Assembly: GCA_004380135.1 (NCBI GenBank)
Contig: QXCR01000002.1
Location: forward strand, 744,001-808,000
Length of the DNA: 64,000 nt
DNA from: Stemphylium vesicarium
Taxonomy: Eukaryota; Ascomycota; Dothideomycetes; Pleosporales; Pleosporaceae
Direction: 5' to 3'
Below, one piece after another: positions 10,256 to 22,367 of this stretch (position 1 is the stretch's first letter; every line of letters begins with the position of its first letter). The notes below the pieces were generated by a model. The model saw only the letters and a program-made list of their open reading frames with translations, was not told where the DNA came from and did no database searches. The translations under genes were made by a program, and so were the position numbers.

Positions 10256-13200
10256 ATGGCTATACCAGGATACAGGCTGGGTGTTGATGTCGGAGGGTAA
10301 GTGGTGCACCGCCCCGAATTTATTGCATCGACACGCCGGAGGGATGAGCACAGCTGCTAGTCCCCAGCCATTGCTGCAAACCGCCCTCAAGCGTCGTCCC
10401 AACACACCACCAGGGTCATGGCATGCGGCTAACGCAAGCTTAGAACTTTCACTGACGGTACGCGTCTTGCTATTCAGCGTCCACGTTCAATATTTAATTG
10501 AGTCTAGTCTGTGTAATTACCCCCAATGGAGAGGCCGTCCGCACCAAAGTTCCCACGAATACCCACGACCAGTCCATCGGCGTGCACGAGGGTGTACAAC
10601 AAGCCCGCCGGATATTAAAAGAAAAATACGGCTGGGAGGGCAAGTTCGAATACATACACCATGGCACGACCACCGGCACCAACGCCGTTCTCGAAGGCAA
10701 GGGCGCGAAATGCGGCCTCATTGTTACCAAGGGACATAAAGATATACTTGCTGTTAGGCGGAGCCAAATACCAGGCGGACTAGGCGCATGGATGAATTGG
10801 GAGCAGCCTGCCCCCCTTGTGCCATTGGAAAGAACAGTGGAAGTCAAAGAGCGGGTCAAGATTGATGGTAGCGTCTTCCATGAGCTAGATGAAGAACAGT
10901 TCCGCAAGGACCTGCAGGACCTCAAGCGACAAAACCCCCAAGCAATTGCCGTGTCGCTACTCAACTCTTTTGCAAATAATGTTCACGAAGAGAGAATCAA
11001 GTCAATACTAAGCGACGAGTTTGGTTCACAAATCGAAATCGTCACGTCAACGGATGTCTTGCCAGAAATACAAGAGTACGAGCGGACCGTCACGACAGCT
11101 GCGAATGCAATGGTCAAGCCTGTAGTCAAGACATATATGCAGAATCTTCAGAATAAACTCGCCAACGATACCGATACGATCCGCATACTGAAGTCTGATG
11201 GAGACTTGACGTCAGTCCATCTCGCCGGCGAAACCCCTGTACGAATCCTCATGAGTGGGCCCGCTGGGGGTGTCAAAGCTGTCTCGCATCTAGTGGCGAA
11301 GAACACATCCTACAAAAACCTCATCACTTTCGATATGGGCGGCACAAGTACCGACTGCGCACTGCTCTCAGGCAGTGATGTCATCATCCGAAGGGAGACT
11401 GAAGTCGGTCACTTGTCAGTGCGTGCGCCGTCAGTCGATGTGAACACAGTGGGCGCGGGAGGTGGCTCCATCGCGATATACAACGAGTTTACCAAGAGCC
11501 TGCGTGTTGGGCCAGAGTCCAGTGGTGCCAACCCAGGACCTGCTGCTTACGGTAAAGGTGGTGTACAAGCAACTGTGACAGATGCCAACTTGGCATTGGG
11601 TAGACTGCCATCAAAATTGCTTGGCGGTAAGTTTGAACTCGATGTCGCCGCATCCCGTGCGGCAGTTGAGTCGATCGCCAAGCAAATGGGCATCGAAACT
11701 ACATCGGCAGCCGAAGGCATCATCGATTTGGTTAATGAATCCATGCACGGCGCGCTTCGTTTGGTCTCCGTTGAACAAGGCTACGATCCGCGCGATTTCG
11801 CACTCGTTGCGCTCGGTGGAGCGGGACCTCTTCACGGCAATGCTCTTGGTAAGCTACTTGGCTCATGGCCTGTCATTGTGCCTCCATCCCCCGGAGTGTT
11901 GTGCGCACAAGGCGACGCAATCACGAAGATGTCTCATGAGCAAAGCTGCACCTACATCCGTGTCTTTTCACAAATTTCCGAAATGGAATTCAAGGAGACG
12001 CTGCATGGACTGAAAGCTAGCGGTGTGGCCACGATGAAAACTTCACTTGCAAATAATGATGCTGCACTCAAAGTTGTTTATCAAGCCGACATGCGATACA
12101 AAGGTCAGGCAATGACGCTTACCGTCGACATGGAAGCTCATGAGCTTGAAGAGTCACCCGCGTTGCTTAAAGTCCTGCGCGATAGGTTCAATGAAGCTCA
12201 TCAGCACCAATTTGGCTTCTCGAATGTCGATGGTGAAATCGAGACCATGCGCTTGCGGGCCAAAGCCATTGATTCTTCCGAAGAGGTGACTTTCAAGCCT
12301 ATCGACCAAGCAGAGACGTCAGAGCCTTGGAAAGGTGCCGTTATGGCCAAACAGAACATCATACATGATGGCAAGGAGGTGGAAGCCACATTATGGGATC
12401 GAACACTCCTTGGTGGCGCTGGAAAGATCGTACACGGCCCTGCCGTCATCTCGGAAATGGATTCGAATACGTTAATTCTGCCGGGCTTCATTGGAGAGAC
12501 AGATTCTATGGGCAACATTCTTATATGGCCGGCAGAGAAGAAGGTTTTGGAAAAGGTGGTACATACCGAGGACACCGCGCGTGCGTACATCGAAGAGCAC
12601 CCAATCGTCGCTACCCTTATTGCTTCTGCACTTGGATCTATTAGAAGGGAGATGGATACCCTTGTTAGTAACTCCAAAACCAAAATTCTCTTGAGACACG
12701 TACTGACTTCTCTTACCTACCTCTAGATGCTACGCTGCGCGATGAGCCCGGCTATCCGTGAACAACAAGACGAGTTCAACGTCATCACCAATACCCGCGG
12801 CCAGATGCTTGTCGGCCAATTCGGATCTTTCATAACACAATTTCTGAATGGCTGGGATGGCACCGTCGAAGAGGGCGACATCTTCGTCACCAATGACGTT
12901 TATCAAATCGATGGTGCCGTCTCGCATCTGAACGATGTCATCGTACTATTGCCCATATACTATGAGCATAGGCTCATAGGCTGGGCTGCCAACTTCGGTC
13001 ATTTGACTGACGTTCAGGGAAAAGTGCCGGGATCCATGAGTATCAATGCCGGCACGATTTATGAAGATGGCTTACAGATTCCCATCGTCAAACTCTACTC
13101 AAAAGGCGTGTACAACGAGGGTCTCGCAACAGTACTCTTCCGCAACTCACGGGCGCCAGATTGGTTTCAAAGCGATCTCATGGCACTTGTGACCGCTTGT

Positions 13201-14651
13201 CGTACTGCTGCGACTCGGGTTGCTGAGCTTTGCGAGCGTTATAGCCCAGAGTTATACGAAGCTGCCACAGACTCTCTGCTCGAACAAAACAAGATTGCGA
13301 TTAGCACCATCATCGACGAGAAGATCAATGATCATACATCAAGTTTCACTGATTTCATTGACGATGATGGTCAAGGTATAGGCCCATATGCAATCTCTTG
13401 CTCCATGAAAAAGGAGAATGGAAAACTCGTGTTTGATTGGGACGGAACTTCCCCGCAATCCAATACTTCGATGAACTTCTACCTCTCGCTCACAATGTTC
13501 AAGATGTTCGTCGGCTATCATCTACTGGCCATTTACGATCCGCACGCAATTGTCAACGACGGTTTCCATGACCTTCTCGAGATCAGAATTCCGACTGGCA
13601 CCATTTTGCGCCCAGTACGACCAGCTGCCGTCAGTTGTCGAACACATCTGCTAGGCCGGGTTATGGACATCTTGCAGGCGCTTTTTGGACAACAGAACCC
13701 TGCGTATCGCTGCGCGGCTGGCTTCTCCGATTCTCCTCATTTATTCTACTCCGGTTTCAAGCCTGATGGCGAATTCTACTTGCTCTACCAGATTGGATTC
13801 GGCGGCGTCCCCGCGCGACCCATTGGCGACGGGCCAGACTGTCACTGTTTATTCCCGGCCATCAAGTCTATACCCTCTGAAAACATCGAGCTCTACTATC
13901 CTGTCATTATCGAAGCCAACGAGGCTCTGCCGGACTCTGGAGGTGCCGGCTACTATCGTGGTGGCAACGCGCAAAGAACCCTATATAGATGGCTGTGCGA
14001 GGGAGACGTCAGCATCCATGACGACCGATGGATGATCAAGCCTTGGGGTGTGAATGGAGGCAAGCCTGGAAGTCGATCGAGGAAGATCATTTATCGAAAG
14101 AATAGTTACGGCACGGCGGCGGAGAACGACAACATGGAAATATGTCAGTCGAAACAGGACTATTTGCACGTCTATCCAGGTACGTTCTTGCACCAAGCGG
14201 CATGCCTTTATGCCACAGCTAACACTTCCCAGGCGATGTCCTCGAGTGGATAACTTGGGGTGGCGGCGGTCTCGGTGACCCACTCACACGTCCTGCTGAA
14301 TGGGTAGCCAGGGAGGTCCACCGTCGCCTTGTCACGTTCGAGGGGGCTAAAACCAACTATGGCGTCATCGTCGACCCCTACAACTTCACCGTCGACGAAC
14401 CTGCCACTTCGAGTCTCCGCGAAGCGAAAAGCAAGGAGCGCGCGAAAGAGGGCTATAGCACCGAGGATACCATTGATCGCGGAGGTACTATAAGCGAAGT
14501 GATGCTCCGCTGCGAAGAAGAGACTGGACTAAAGCCGCCCATGCCGCAGTGGGAGAAGAAGGCGTATGGACCGCACGCGGGATTGGCATATGTAAAGAAT
14601 TGGTACGAAACGATGCAGAAGGAGGGCGCTGAAAGGTGGAACAAGGCCTAG
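10256..14651 (+). CDS. fused hydantoinase A/B (5-oxoprolinase/N-methylhydantoinase family)
   Basis: Five exons: 10256-10296, 10444-10457, 10508-12663, 12727-14179, 14233-14651; 4083 nt, 1360 aa, frame intact. The 14-nt second exon restores the family's N-terminal motif across three exons (DVGGTFTDVCVITPNG). Domains in order: Hydant_A_N (about 8-190), hydantoinase A with DMGGTSTDCALL near residue 295 and GAGGGSIA further on, then hydantoinase B from about residue 740 (NVITNTRGQMLVGQFGSF, NDVYQIDGAVSHLND) to the glycine-rich end (WGGGGLGDP, PAEWVAREV). The family performs ATP-dependent opening of cyclic amides such as 5-oxoproline or N-methylhydantoin, in the cytosol. The DVGGTFTD form suggests hydantoinase-like rather than classic Oxp1 5-oxoprolinase; substrate is not settled. 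Introns are 147, 50, 63 and 53 nt. Confidence 0.9.
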
Positions 14652-14802
14652 ATTTTGTTTTCTCCAAGGACCAAGCATCTGGACAACAACCGATTGTGGA
14701 AAGTATAGGCACCAGTACTATTCATACCGTCCTCTTGCGCGTCCTAGAAAGAGGCTTTTTCTCTGAAACATCCGCGTCGGCATCTTCTTAGTTTGTTATG
14801 CA

Positions 14803-15695
14803 TCATGTTCGCACATCCTGTAGTTCCGAAGCTGTGCCAGAGCCGTGCATCTCATGCACTTGACTCTCCATGCCAGCTAACTGCACAGGCTCAGGTTCAT
14901 ACCGGTATCTGTACACGTCTTTCACGGGCAAATCTTCAACTTCCTGGCTCGAAGGCGCCACGCCTCGCGCCTTCTCTCGCCATCGCAGCGCTTTTGCGAT
15001 GAAGATGCCTAGCACAATCAAGGCTATAGCTCCAACCCCTGCGCCGACGCCTATCCCGGCTTTCGCACCAGTAGAGAGGCTGTTGTTTCTCGAAGCAGTG
15101 ACTGGGCTAAAAGTGGAGGAAGTTGTGGTGGGCGTAGAGACGATCGACTGGTTTGTAGAAGGTTCTGGAGATGATGCCGAGGATACTTCGGTTGGAATAG
15201 GGTCTCCGAAGTTCTGCGCAATTGTGTATCGCATTATCCCGCTTCTATCATCACAACACCGGTTGGAACGACCACAACACCAAGTTATTGAGTCGGCTGC
15301 GCCAGTGCACGGCGTCACGAACTGATCTGTGTTCATCTGTTCTACTGACTGCTTTCTGTCAGCCTTTCGTTTCCCCATTCTCAGTGCATGAAGCATACCT
15401 CGGTTGAGCACAATTCTTGACAACCTCCATCATCCCAATTGCTTATTGTGCACGATTCCCGCCAAAAATCACTTGTTCCTTTGGTCTGGCAAAGGCCATT
15501 TGGTAATGGAATGTCCCATTTCGCGCAACAAATCGTGCTTAGAGGCTTGGAGCTGTCGTTGGTGACTGGGGCATATGAAGAAGTGTTGTAGTTCTCAGCC
15601 CCACTTCGCCAGTAGCAAGTTGCCCCGGCGTATTGCACGAACGCAAAAATATCAGATAATAGTATTAAGCAGCCTCGGTGCATCTTTGCAAACAT
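14803..15695 (-). CDS. cysteine-rich single-pass membrane protein
   Basis: Exons 15695-15399 and 15348-14803 join in phase 0 over a 50-nt intron (GTATGC...CTGAC...GCAG), giving 280 aa. An N-terminal hydrophobic segment (about residues 8-25, ending near AGATC) looks like a signal peptide. A cysteine-rich ectodomain follows, with CC pairs (STICCAKW, SITWCCGRSNRCCDDR). Then come a Ser/Thr-rich stalk (about 150-180), a Gly-rich transmembrane helix (GIGVGAGVGAIALIVLGIFI) and a basic cytoplasmic tail (KALRWREKAR) with a YRYRYEPEP motif. The architecture resembles fungal surface sensors or Mid2-like proteins, but the cysteine pattern is not one I can name. Tail-to-tail with the hydantoinase gene, 151 bp apart. 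Confidence 0.75.
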
Positions 15696-16359
15696 AAATT
15701 TGAGAGGAAAGAATGCATGGAGTGCTACGGAAGGGTTATTGAGTCCAAGTCACCTAGGCAGCCTAAGACATCCATAAGCTGCTGATCACCGTTCTCTCAG
15801 CGCTTGGGGCCAACATTTGTGCGTATTAGGAGCTGTATCGCCGTCAGATATTGGAATTGGGGGCGTACATCAATTCACTGGGACCGATTAATCGGCGCAT
15901 CCGACGAAAGAGGTTGCTCAGCCTTACACTTGCGCACCCGATCCTCACGCTGGTTGGCTGATGTAGCCAAAATTGTTTCCAACACACGTAAGCATACGCC
16001 CGATAGTCATTCAAGGTCGCACATTCCAGCCAACTCACTGCTGCGATACCGCTCGAATTGTATCCACACGGTGGCCCCGCGCGTCCACTTACTAACCTCT
16101 GCCTAGGTCGCGCGACGCGTTGCTGCGTTGCATTAAATTTGATGGGCAGACACACTTGCACCTGGACATCACGCCCGACTTGACTCACGGCCTTAAAATG
16201 AACAAGCAGTCATTGAAAACAATAGCAATTTGAAAAAATAGCACCAACATGTACCGTGAGCGCTGAATATATACAGGAATTGGGGGCCCGGGGCAATGAT
16301 CACGCCTAACCTGCGCGAGACTTAATCCCTAACGTTCTTTGCAGATTCCTTTTGCCTTC
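15696..16359. other. intergenic region, no gene seen
   Basis: Upstream of the cysteine-rich membrane protein and downstream of the beta-helix gene. Only short frames without motifs are present. Confidence 0.6.
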
Positions 16360-17427
16360 TCAAGTGCAAATAGTGCGACCACCATTACCAGAAAGATTCC
16401 ACTTGGTCTTGTTGACAGTGCAAGGGTCTTCTCTGACAGTCGTTCCATCCACGCGCAATGCGATAGCAATGTCTCTGCTGTTCGCAAACTCGGTCCTCGC
16501 GGCAAGACGAACCTCACCACCGCCGTTCACAGTTCCGGCCTTGATATTGACATTATAGCAGTTCTCGAGCAGAATAGCGTTGTTGCCCGTGCTTGCGACG
16601 TCAATGGTACCGATTTCCGCACCGCCAGATGCAGATACACAGAAGATACCACGGCCGCCTCCCCTCGCTTTGACCTTGTTGACACGGATGTTCGTGGGGT
16701 ATGCGCCGCTCAACTTGCCAGCTTCGTTGGCGAAGCGGAGGGCGGCGTATCCGGTACCAGCGCCGCAGTTGTCGCAGTCCACAGTGCCGACGTTTGCGTT
16801 GGTGACCTTTTGGATCAGCAGTCCGCACTCTCCAACGTTCTTGCCGATGACTGAGCCGATTTCCAACTTGTCGATGTTCCAGGTCTCGACGCAGTGCGAA
16901 GTACCACCGGTGCACGTAATCGTACCCATCTTGACATTTGTGTTTGCGGCGCGGTCACGGTCGAAACGAATACCCATCCCCTCTTTGAGGTTGAAGTTGA
17001 TTGTGCCCAGGGTAAGGTCTTTGGTTCCAGAGAAGCGCATGCCAAAGTACGTCGATCCAGCCATAGTAAGGTATGGGATGCTAACACCAGACTCGTCTGT
17101 CACTTCGATGTTTCCACCTCCGCTCTTTGGCGCAGCTGTGATGGTACCACAGCCTTCGAAGGTTTTGCCGCTCGTAATTTTGATGGTGTTCGCACCGAGG
17201 TTGCCGGATGCCATAACGGACACGCGTTGACCGCTGCTGATGCCATCGAGGGCACTCTGGATAGCAAGACGATAGTCGGAGCCAGAGTATAGGTTCGTTG
17301 AGCCCTTAGAGGCTGTGAATGAACTGCCAGAGCCAGTCACTGTCGCATGAGGACTGCCTGACCCGCACTGGGCGGAAGCAAGGGATGCAAGCGCCAAGGC
17401 TGCTGTGAGACCGGTAAACTGAACCAT
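16360..17427 (-). CDS. secreted right-handed beta-helix protein (pectate-lyase-like fold)
   Basis: Single exon, 355 aa. Residues 1-19 are a signal peptide (MVQFTGLTAALALASLASAQ; cleavage predicted before Gln20). The mature protein is built of short repeating strands typical of a parallel beta-helix, such as LTLGTINFN, VKMGTITC, LEIGSVIGKN, ANVGTVDCDNC, AEIGTIDVAS and VNIKAGTVNGG. Eight or more cysteines suggest an extracellular disulfide-stabilised protein. It is therefore likely a secreted polysaccharide-active enzyme or a relative, possibly acting on plant or fungal wall glycans. I cannot assign a PL or GH family and saw no unambiguous catalytic triad. Codon use is GC-rich at third positions, as in a well-expressed gene. 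Confidence 0.8.
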   Translation of the reverse strand: MVQFTGLTAALALASLASAQCGSGSPHATVTGSGSSFTASKGSTNLYSGSDYRLAIQSALDGISSGQRVSVMASGNLGANTIKITSGKTFEGCGTITAAPKSGGGNIEVTDESGVSIPYLTMAGSTYFGMRFSGTKDLTLGTINFNLKEGMGIRFDRDRAANTNVKMGTITCTGGTSHCVETWNIDKLEIGSVIGKNVGECGLLIQKVTNANVGTVDCDNCGAGTGYAALRFANEAGKLSGAYPTNIRVNKVKARGGGRGIFCVSASGGAEIGTIDVASTGNNAILLENCYNVNIKAGTVNGGGEVRLAARTEFANSRDIAIALRVDGTTVREDPCTVNKTKWNLSGNGGRTICT

Positions 17428-17506
17428 GATTGCTTTCTGAATGGCGAAAAGGAGAAAAAGAGGGAAGCTCTGGTGATTGCAATTGGAAATGGTGATCGCT
17501 TTGCCA

Positions 17507-17513
17507 TTTTATA
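17507..17513 (-). promoter_or_regulatory. TATA box of the beta-helix gene
   Basis: On the minus strand TATAAAA lies 80 bp upstream of the ATG at 17427. It sits at a typical distance for a regulated, highly expressed secreted protein in fungi. Confidence 0.45.
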
Positions 17514-18821
17514 AGGCCAGCGCATCCACCACGACAGCACTCTACTCAAGTGTCACCGGCATGAAATGACACCAAGACATCGATATAGGGTCCATCGGGC
17601 CACTATCACAATTCGGTTCGACGTACATTGCAGTGGAAGGTCCCAAGAATGCCCATTCCGCGACGTCTCAGGCACAAGGGCGGCTTCCGCCAACACCACC
17701 CTTGCCGATCACATACACCACCCTCACCCCTTACTATCCACCTATAGTATCCCGCGCACAGTCGGCAATAGCGCGGATTGGCAACCGCGCCGCGAATGTT
17801 TCAAGATGCAAGTACCCCGGATTGTTCCTTGTCGGCAGACTAGCAAGCTTACCGGCATAGCCCAGAGAAATATCCACCAACTGTAAATCCCCGGCACAAC
17901 CTCCATATTGACGGAGTACCAGGGCTATCGTCTTGTTTGCGTATACCTTCCGCTCCTCTCTCTTTCCCCACAAGATTCCCATAGTGCGCTGTACAGCCAC
18001 CTCGGTGCATCAATGTCCAGCGACGATGCTGCTGCAGGTTCGAGTGATCGTCGCGTGGGCGTTACCCCGCACTATGGGCGGGCTTCACAAGTTCACGTGG
18101 ACTTGTATGCCGGATGTATCTACGCTTTGCATGCACACCTCTCGGGCTGATTCCTACCGGGGAGATTCTTGGCTTGGTGTCTGTTTTTCTCCGCTGCATC
18201 ATGTTTGCAGGATGTCTTGTGGCGCCAAGATACCAAGATCAGCCACGATGGTTTCACGGCCCCTACACACACGGGAAATAGCGTTTCAAGAGGGTTTGCT
18301 GGTCATTTGATGAATGTGACAGGTACCCAGCTGACTCCTATTATTGTCTCGTTTACTTGAATAGCATGTCACACATGTCGATATGTCGCAACAAGGCCGC
18401 TGTTAGACTGTATTGTAAGTTGTCCGCTTACGACCGTGGAAGAACTCGGAAGCGTCGTCATCGGGTGATAAAGTTCGCGTATCCATCCATGCGCTCTTCT
18501 CGCCGTATTACTTGCGATGATGAGATGTATTGGCATTGCTGTGAACCACCGATGTAGAACCACGATTCCGGAAATAGATGAGGCTGAGATTCGTACATCT
18601 CCGCGTTAGCGGTACAATTGCACAGCTTTTTAAGATTCAAGACGGCTGTTAGATTAAGATGTACCGCTCGTTCTGGTACTATACCGTTCCAGCGGCACTG
18701 ACAAGTCATAAAGAAAGCTAAAAAGACGACACCCAATTCGCAAAACCAAGAATTGAACTAGAAACGCCGAGGAAACGAAACCGAGGCCGAAGCGGCGCTA
18801 CCGTATTCCGATCAGACCGTC
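17514..18821. other. intergenic region, no gene seen
   Basis: Upstream region of the beta-helix gene and 3' flank of the P450-reductase gene. Frames here are short and have no motif. A pyrimidine-rich stretch lies near 17700-17750. Confidence 0.55.
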
Positions 18822-21800
18822 TTATTCAAACACGTCACTCACATATCTGTTCTCCTTGACCTTCTCCAACCACTCCAGCGCCTCTTCCTCCGTCTTACCC
18901 TGAAAGGTGTCTCTGTAGATCTTCATACAAACCTCCGCAGTACTCTTAGCAAGCTTGCTCGCACTACCACATATGAACACCTTCGCTCCTCCTTGTCCAA
19001 ACAACTCGGCCAATTCCTTGCGATCGTCCCACATGCGATCTGGAACGTGCTGTGTCTTTTGCCCTTCAGGAGCGACCTTGGAAAAGCAGCCACGGACGCT
19101 AACAACCCCTTCCGCTTCCCATTGAGCAAGCTCCTCGGCGTAGATGAAGTCTTTCTGGTAGTGGCGGCAGCCGAAGTACAGTATTGCAGGGCCGACAGCT
19201 GCGTTGCGCGCTTTCTTAATGGTGGCACGTTCTTGTATGAAACCGCGCATCGGGGCGAGACCTGATCCGGCGCATATCATGATGATGGGTACAGTGGGGT
19301 CGGCGGGTAAGTGGAAGTTGATGTTTGTGGGACGTGTGAAGCATCGGATCTTCTCGCCTGGTTCTGCACGCGCAAGGAATGTTGATGCTACACCGTGGAA
19401 GCGACGGTCTTCGCCGCTCCATGCGGCTTCGTCGTGCACGTCGTAGGTCAATGAGGCGGTCAGGAGCTGGCCAGCGGAGCCATCGGGTGTCTGAATGAAC
19501 TCGACATTGGCTAGAGGTGAACATGAAATGCTGTACTGTCGGGGAGATAGCGGCTTCAGTGAGTCGAGGTAGACTCCGAAAGCGAGATTGCAGTCGGGAT
19601 GGTCCTCGAGAACGTCCAGGATGCTGTAGCGCTTGGTTATGACCTTGGTCTTGTAAACATCGTCGCTTGCAAGTTCCATCAAAGCGGCGCGCTTGTTCTC
19701 TGGAGTCGCATCTGCGAGGACCTGCAATTGTTTCTGCGAGATCGGCGTGCTGAGCTCCACGCGCGTCATGAGAAGGTCGAAAATAGACACGGGTGATTCG
19801 GTTGCAAGAAAAGTCTTGTTGGTCCCTTTGACAGTGATGTTATCGTCGGGCGCCAGGTCGAAGCGTTTCATGACTCGTCTCACAGTCGATATGCTGTTCA
19901 ATGGCAGTATGACCATGTAGTCGCCCGAACGATACGAGGTGCCGAGTGGCAGTTCGATCTCCATGTGCTTCTTGGCGAGACCGACCTCGCCGCCTCTGAG
20001 ATCTCTGTTGACTTTGACCTCCCCATAGCCGATATCTTTGCCTCCCAGATACGTCGCAAACTTGGGCGGCGATATCTCAGCCTGGAGACTCCCCTCAAGA
20101 ACCTCAACTGTCGTGCCACTGGCTTTCCTAAGGCTAGTCCACATCTGTTCAGACCAGTTCTCCCAGGGGCCCATGATGTCTTCTTTGACGTTGACAAGAC
20201 CAGTCTCGGTGAATCGCTTTGCACCCATCTTCTCGAGAAGCTCGTCAGTCAACTTTGGTATGCGATGGTAGGTATGCGACCAATCGCTGTTTCCGACACC
20301 GAAAATCGCGTATTGCACCCCTTCCAGCTGCTTCGAGTTTGCATTGCTCTCCAGCCACGCAGTAAACTTCTTCGCATTGTCTGCCGGCTTTCCCTCATAC
20401 GAAGGCTCGATGATGACGATTGGCTGATCTTTGGGGATATGTTCGGTCGCTGAGTCCAAGCTACCCATGCTCGCTTTGAAACCGTACCGAGCGGCGTTGG
20501 TCTCCAGGTCTTCTGCATATGCCTTGCAAGTGCCAGCATTGGATCCATAGAGTACAGTGATTGGCTTTGCGTCTCTTGCAGGGGTCTCAGGTTTCTCGCT
20601 CGCGCTGTTATCTTTGGCGCGAGACTCTTCTTTCGGAGTAGAGCCTCCTGTGCCACCCAAGCTAGCCATGGTACGTCCGGGGCGCCTCTTCACCTTGATT
20701 CTGAGATCTTTGGGCTTCTGTGTGATTGTGACCGATACCTCTGTGATTTTTCGTCAGTAATGATCTTACACAATCTCGATAAGAAGCCCACTTACGGAGC
20801 TGATACCCTGGATCAGCCAATTCCACTTGGAACTTCTGCAGTATGAGCGCGACGACCATGATCATCTCTTGCTCAGCGAAAGTTCGTCCAATACAGGCTC
20901 GTACGCCATCCCCGAAAGCTTTCCATGCATTGGGAGGCAGGTTCTCCCACCCGCCATTCAAGAAACGCTCAGGACGAAATACATCGGCGTCGTCGCCCCA
21001 AACTTTCGGGTCGTGGTGTAGTCCTCGCAAGTTCATCAGGACGTGATCTTCCGGCTGCACTTGGTATTTGCCCTAGCGCGTGTTAGTAAATGTAGCAGAT
21101 ACGAAGATCGTGGACCTACGGCAATTTTGGTCGGTTTCAACGAATGCTTCGCATTGATCGCAATGGGACCGAGGAACCTCAACGCCTCATAGATGGCGTA
21201 TTTGATGTATACTAGCTTCGATATATCTTTTGCTTCCAGAGTCCCGTCTCCGAGTACCTCATCAACTTCTTGCTGAGCTCTGAGATATTTCTCGGGATTC
21301 TTGAGCAGATGGTAGAACAGGAAGCCGAGGGTACCGCTCGTAGTTTCATGTCCGGCAACCAAAAAGGTCACCATATTGTACCGAACAAGCTCTTTCGACA
21401 TCTTTTCGCCAGTTTCCTTGTCGACTCCTTCCAGCATTGGGTTAAGCAGATCCTTGGCGTCCGGCTGAGGATGCGCCATGCGTTCTGCAATGATCTCATC
21501 GCAGAGATCATGCATCTTCTTAACGTTTTCCTGGCGGTGTGCTTCAGCAAAAATGCGAAGCTTATTCTCAATGCCTGTCCGAGTGCTTCGTCTACCAGAC
21601 TCAATGAGAACTTCGACCATCTGTTCGATGAAGGGGTGCGCTTTGTCGGAATAGAAGTTGTTAAACCTGTATCCGAAAGCACATAGACCGATCATGTCGA
21701 ACGTCAACCTCGTAAAGTCATCACCGCAAGTGATCTCGTGCTCTGGACCGAAACGATCCCACCTCAGCAGCATCTGCGTCGAAATATCCATCATACCGTC

Positions 21801-22229
21801 GAACATCTTTCGGATGCCCATTGGGCCAAACACTGGCATGAGCAACCGATGTGCAACTCCCCAAGCCTATTCCAACGTTAACCAAATACACCTCCCAGCA
21901 TGTTCCGGTATCTTACGAACCTTTTCCCCGGGATAAGCTGTAAACAGTCCATTCCCGGTTAGCGCTCGCACTTCATCGAGCGTAGCGTTGATCGGCTTCT
22001 CGAATCGCTCTCCATCGCAGCAGTCGTTGATGGTGTCGTAAGACGAGACGACAACGACCTTGCCTTTGCGGCCTGGAAGGTCCAGTTGATAGATCTCGCC
22101 GTAGATGTCTGCGAGTCGCTGGAAAGAACCGGGTGCGTCGTTAGGATCGATTTCAGAGACGTTTCCGACGAATAGGTGTGGTGGGGGCTGTGGTATTGGC
22201 ACAGAGTCTGATGATGACTCGGAAGCCAT
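18822..22229 (-). CDS. self-sufficient cytochrome P450 fused to its reductase (CYP505 type)
   Basis: Exons 22229-21921, 21866-21120, 21072-20796, 20740-18822; 3252 nt, 1083 aa, frame intact, introns 54, 47 and 55 nt. The N-terminal half is a P450: AGHETTSG I-helix at about 274-281, EALR K-helix, and heme loop FGDGVRACIG with the ligand Cys near residue 412. After a linker come an FMN flavodoxin domain (VLYGSNAGTCKAYAEDL), an FAD-binding motif (SPRQYSIS) and an NADPH-binding region (CAGSGLAPMRGFIQ), ending in the aromatic-containing VSDVFE tail. This is the P450BM3/P450foxy layout. Known relatives hydroxylate fatty acids near the omega end using NADPH. No membrane anchor is present, consistent with a soluble enzyme. 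Confidence 0.95.
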
Positions 22230-22360
22230 TGTCGCGGTGTTTTGAAATGAAAGAAGACGATCGGTTGTAGTATCAAGACGCTGGCCTCTATGATTGCAGA
22301 GAGAAAGCAATCTGCAGGACTGGGCTGAAAGCATTGTATTCGGCAGGAGAGGCCTGCTCC

Positions 22361-22367
22361 TATATAG
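22361..22367 (-). promoter_or_regulatory. TATA-like box of the CYP505 gene
   Basis: CTATATA on the minus strand lies about 130 bp upstream of the chosen ATG (22229). No other ATG in the leader is preferred, and the protein from 22229 starts like its family. Confidence 0.35.

Noticed and set aside
10221..10739. 172-codon plus-strand frame overlapping the hydantoinase start
   Set aside because: It crosses three spliced exons in a different frame; the micro-exon model explains the region better.
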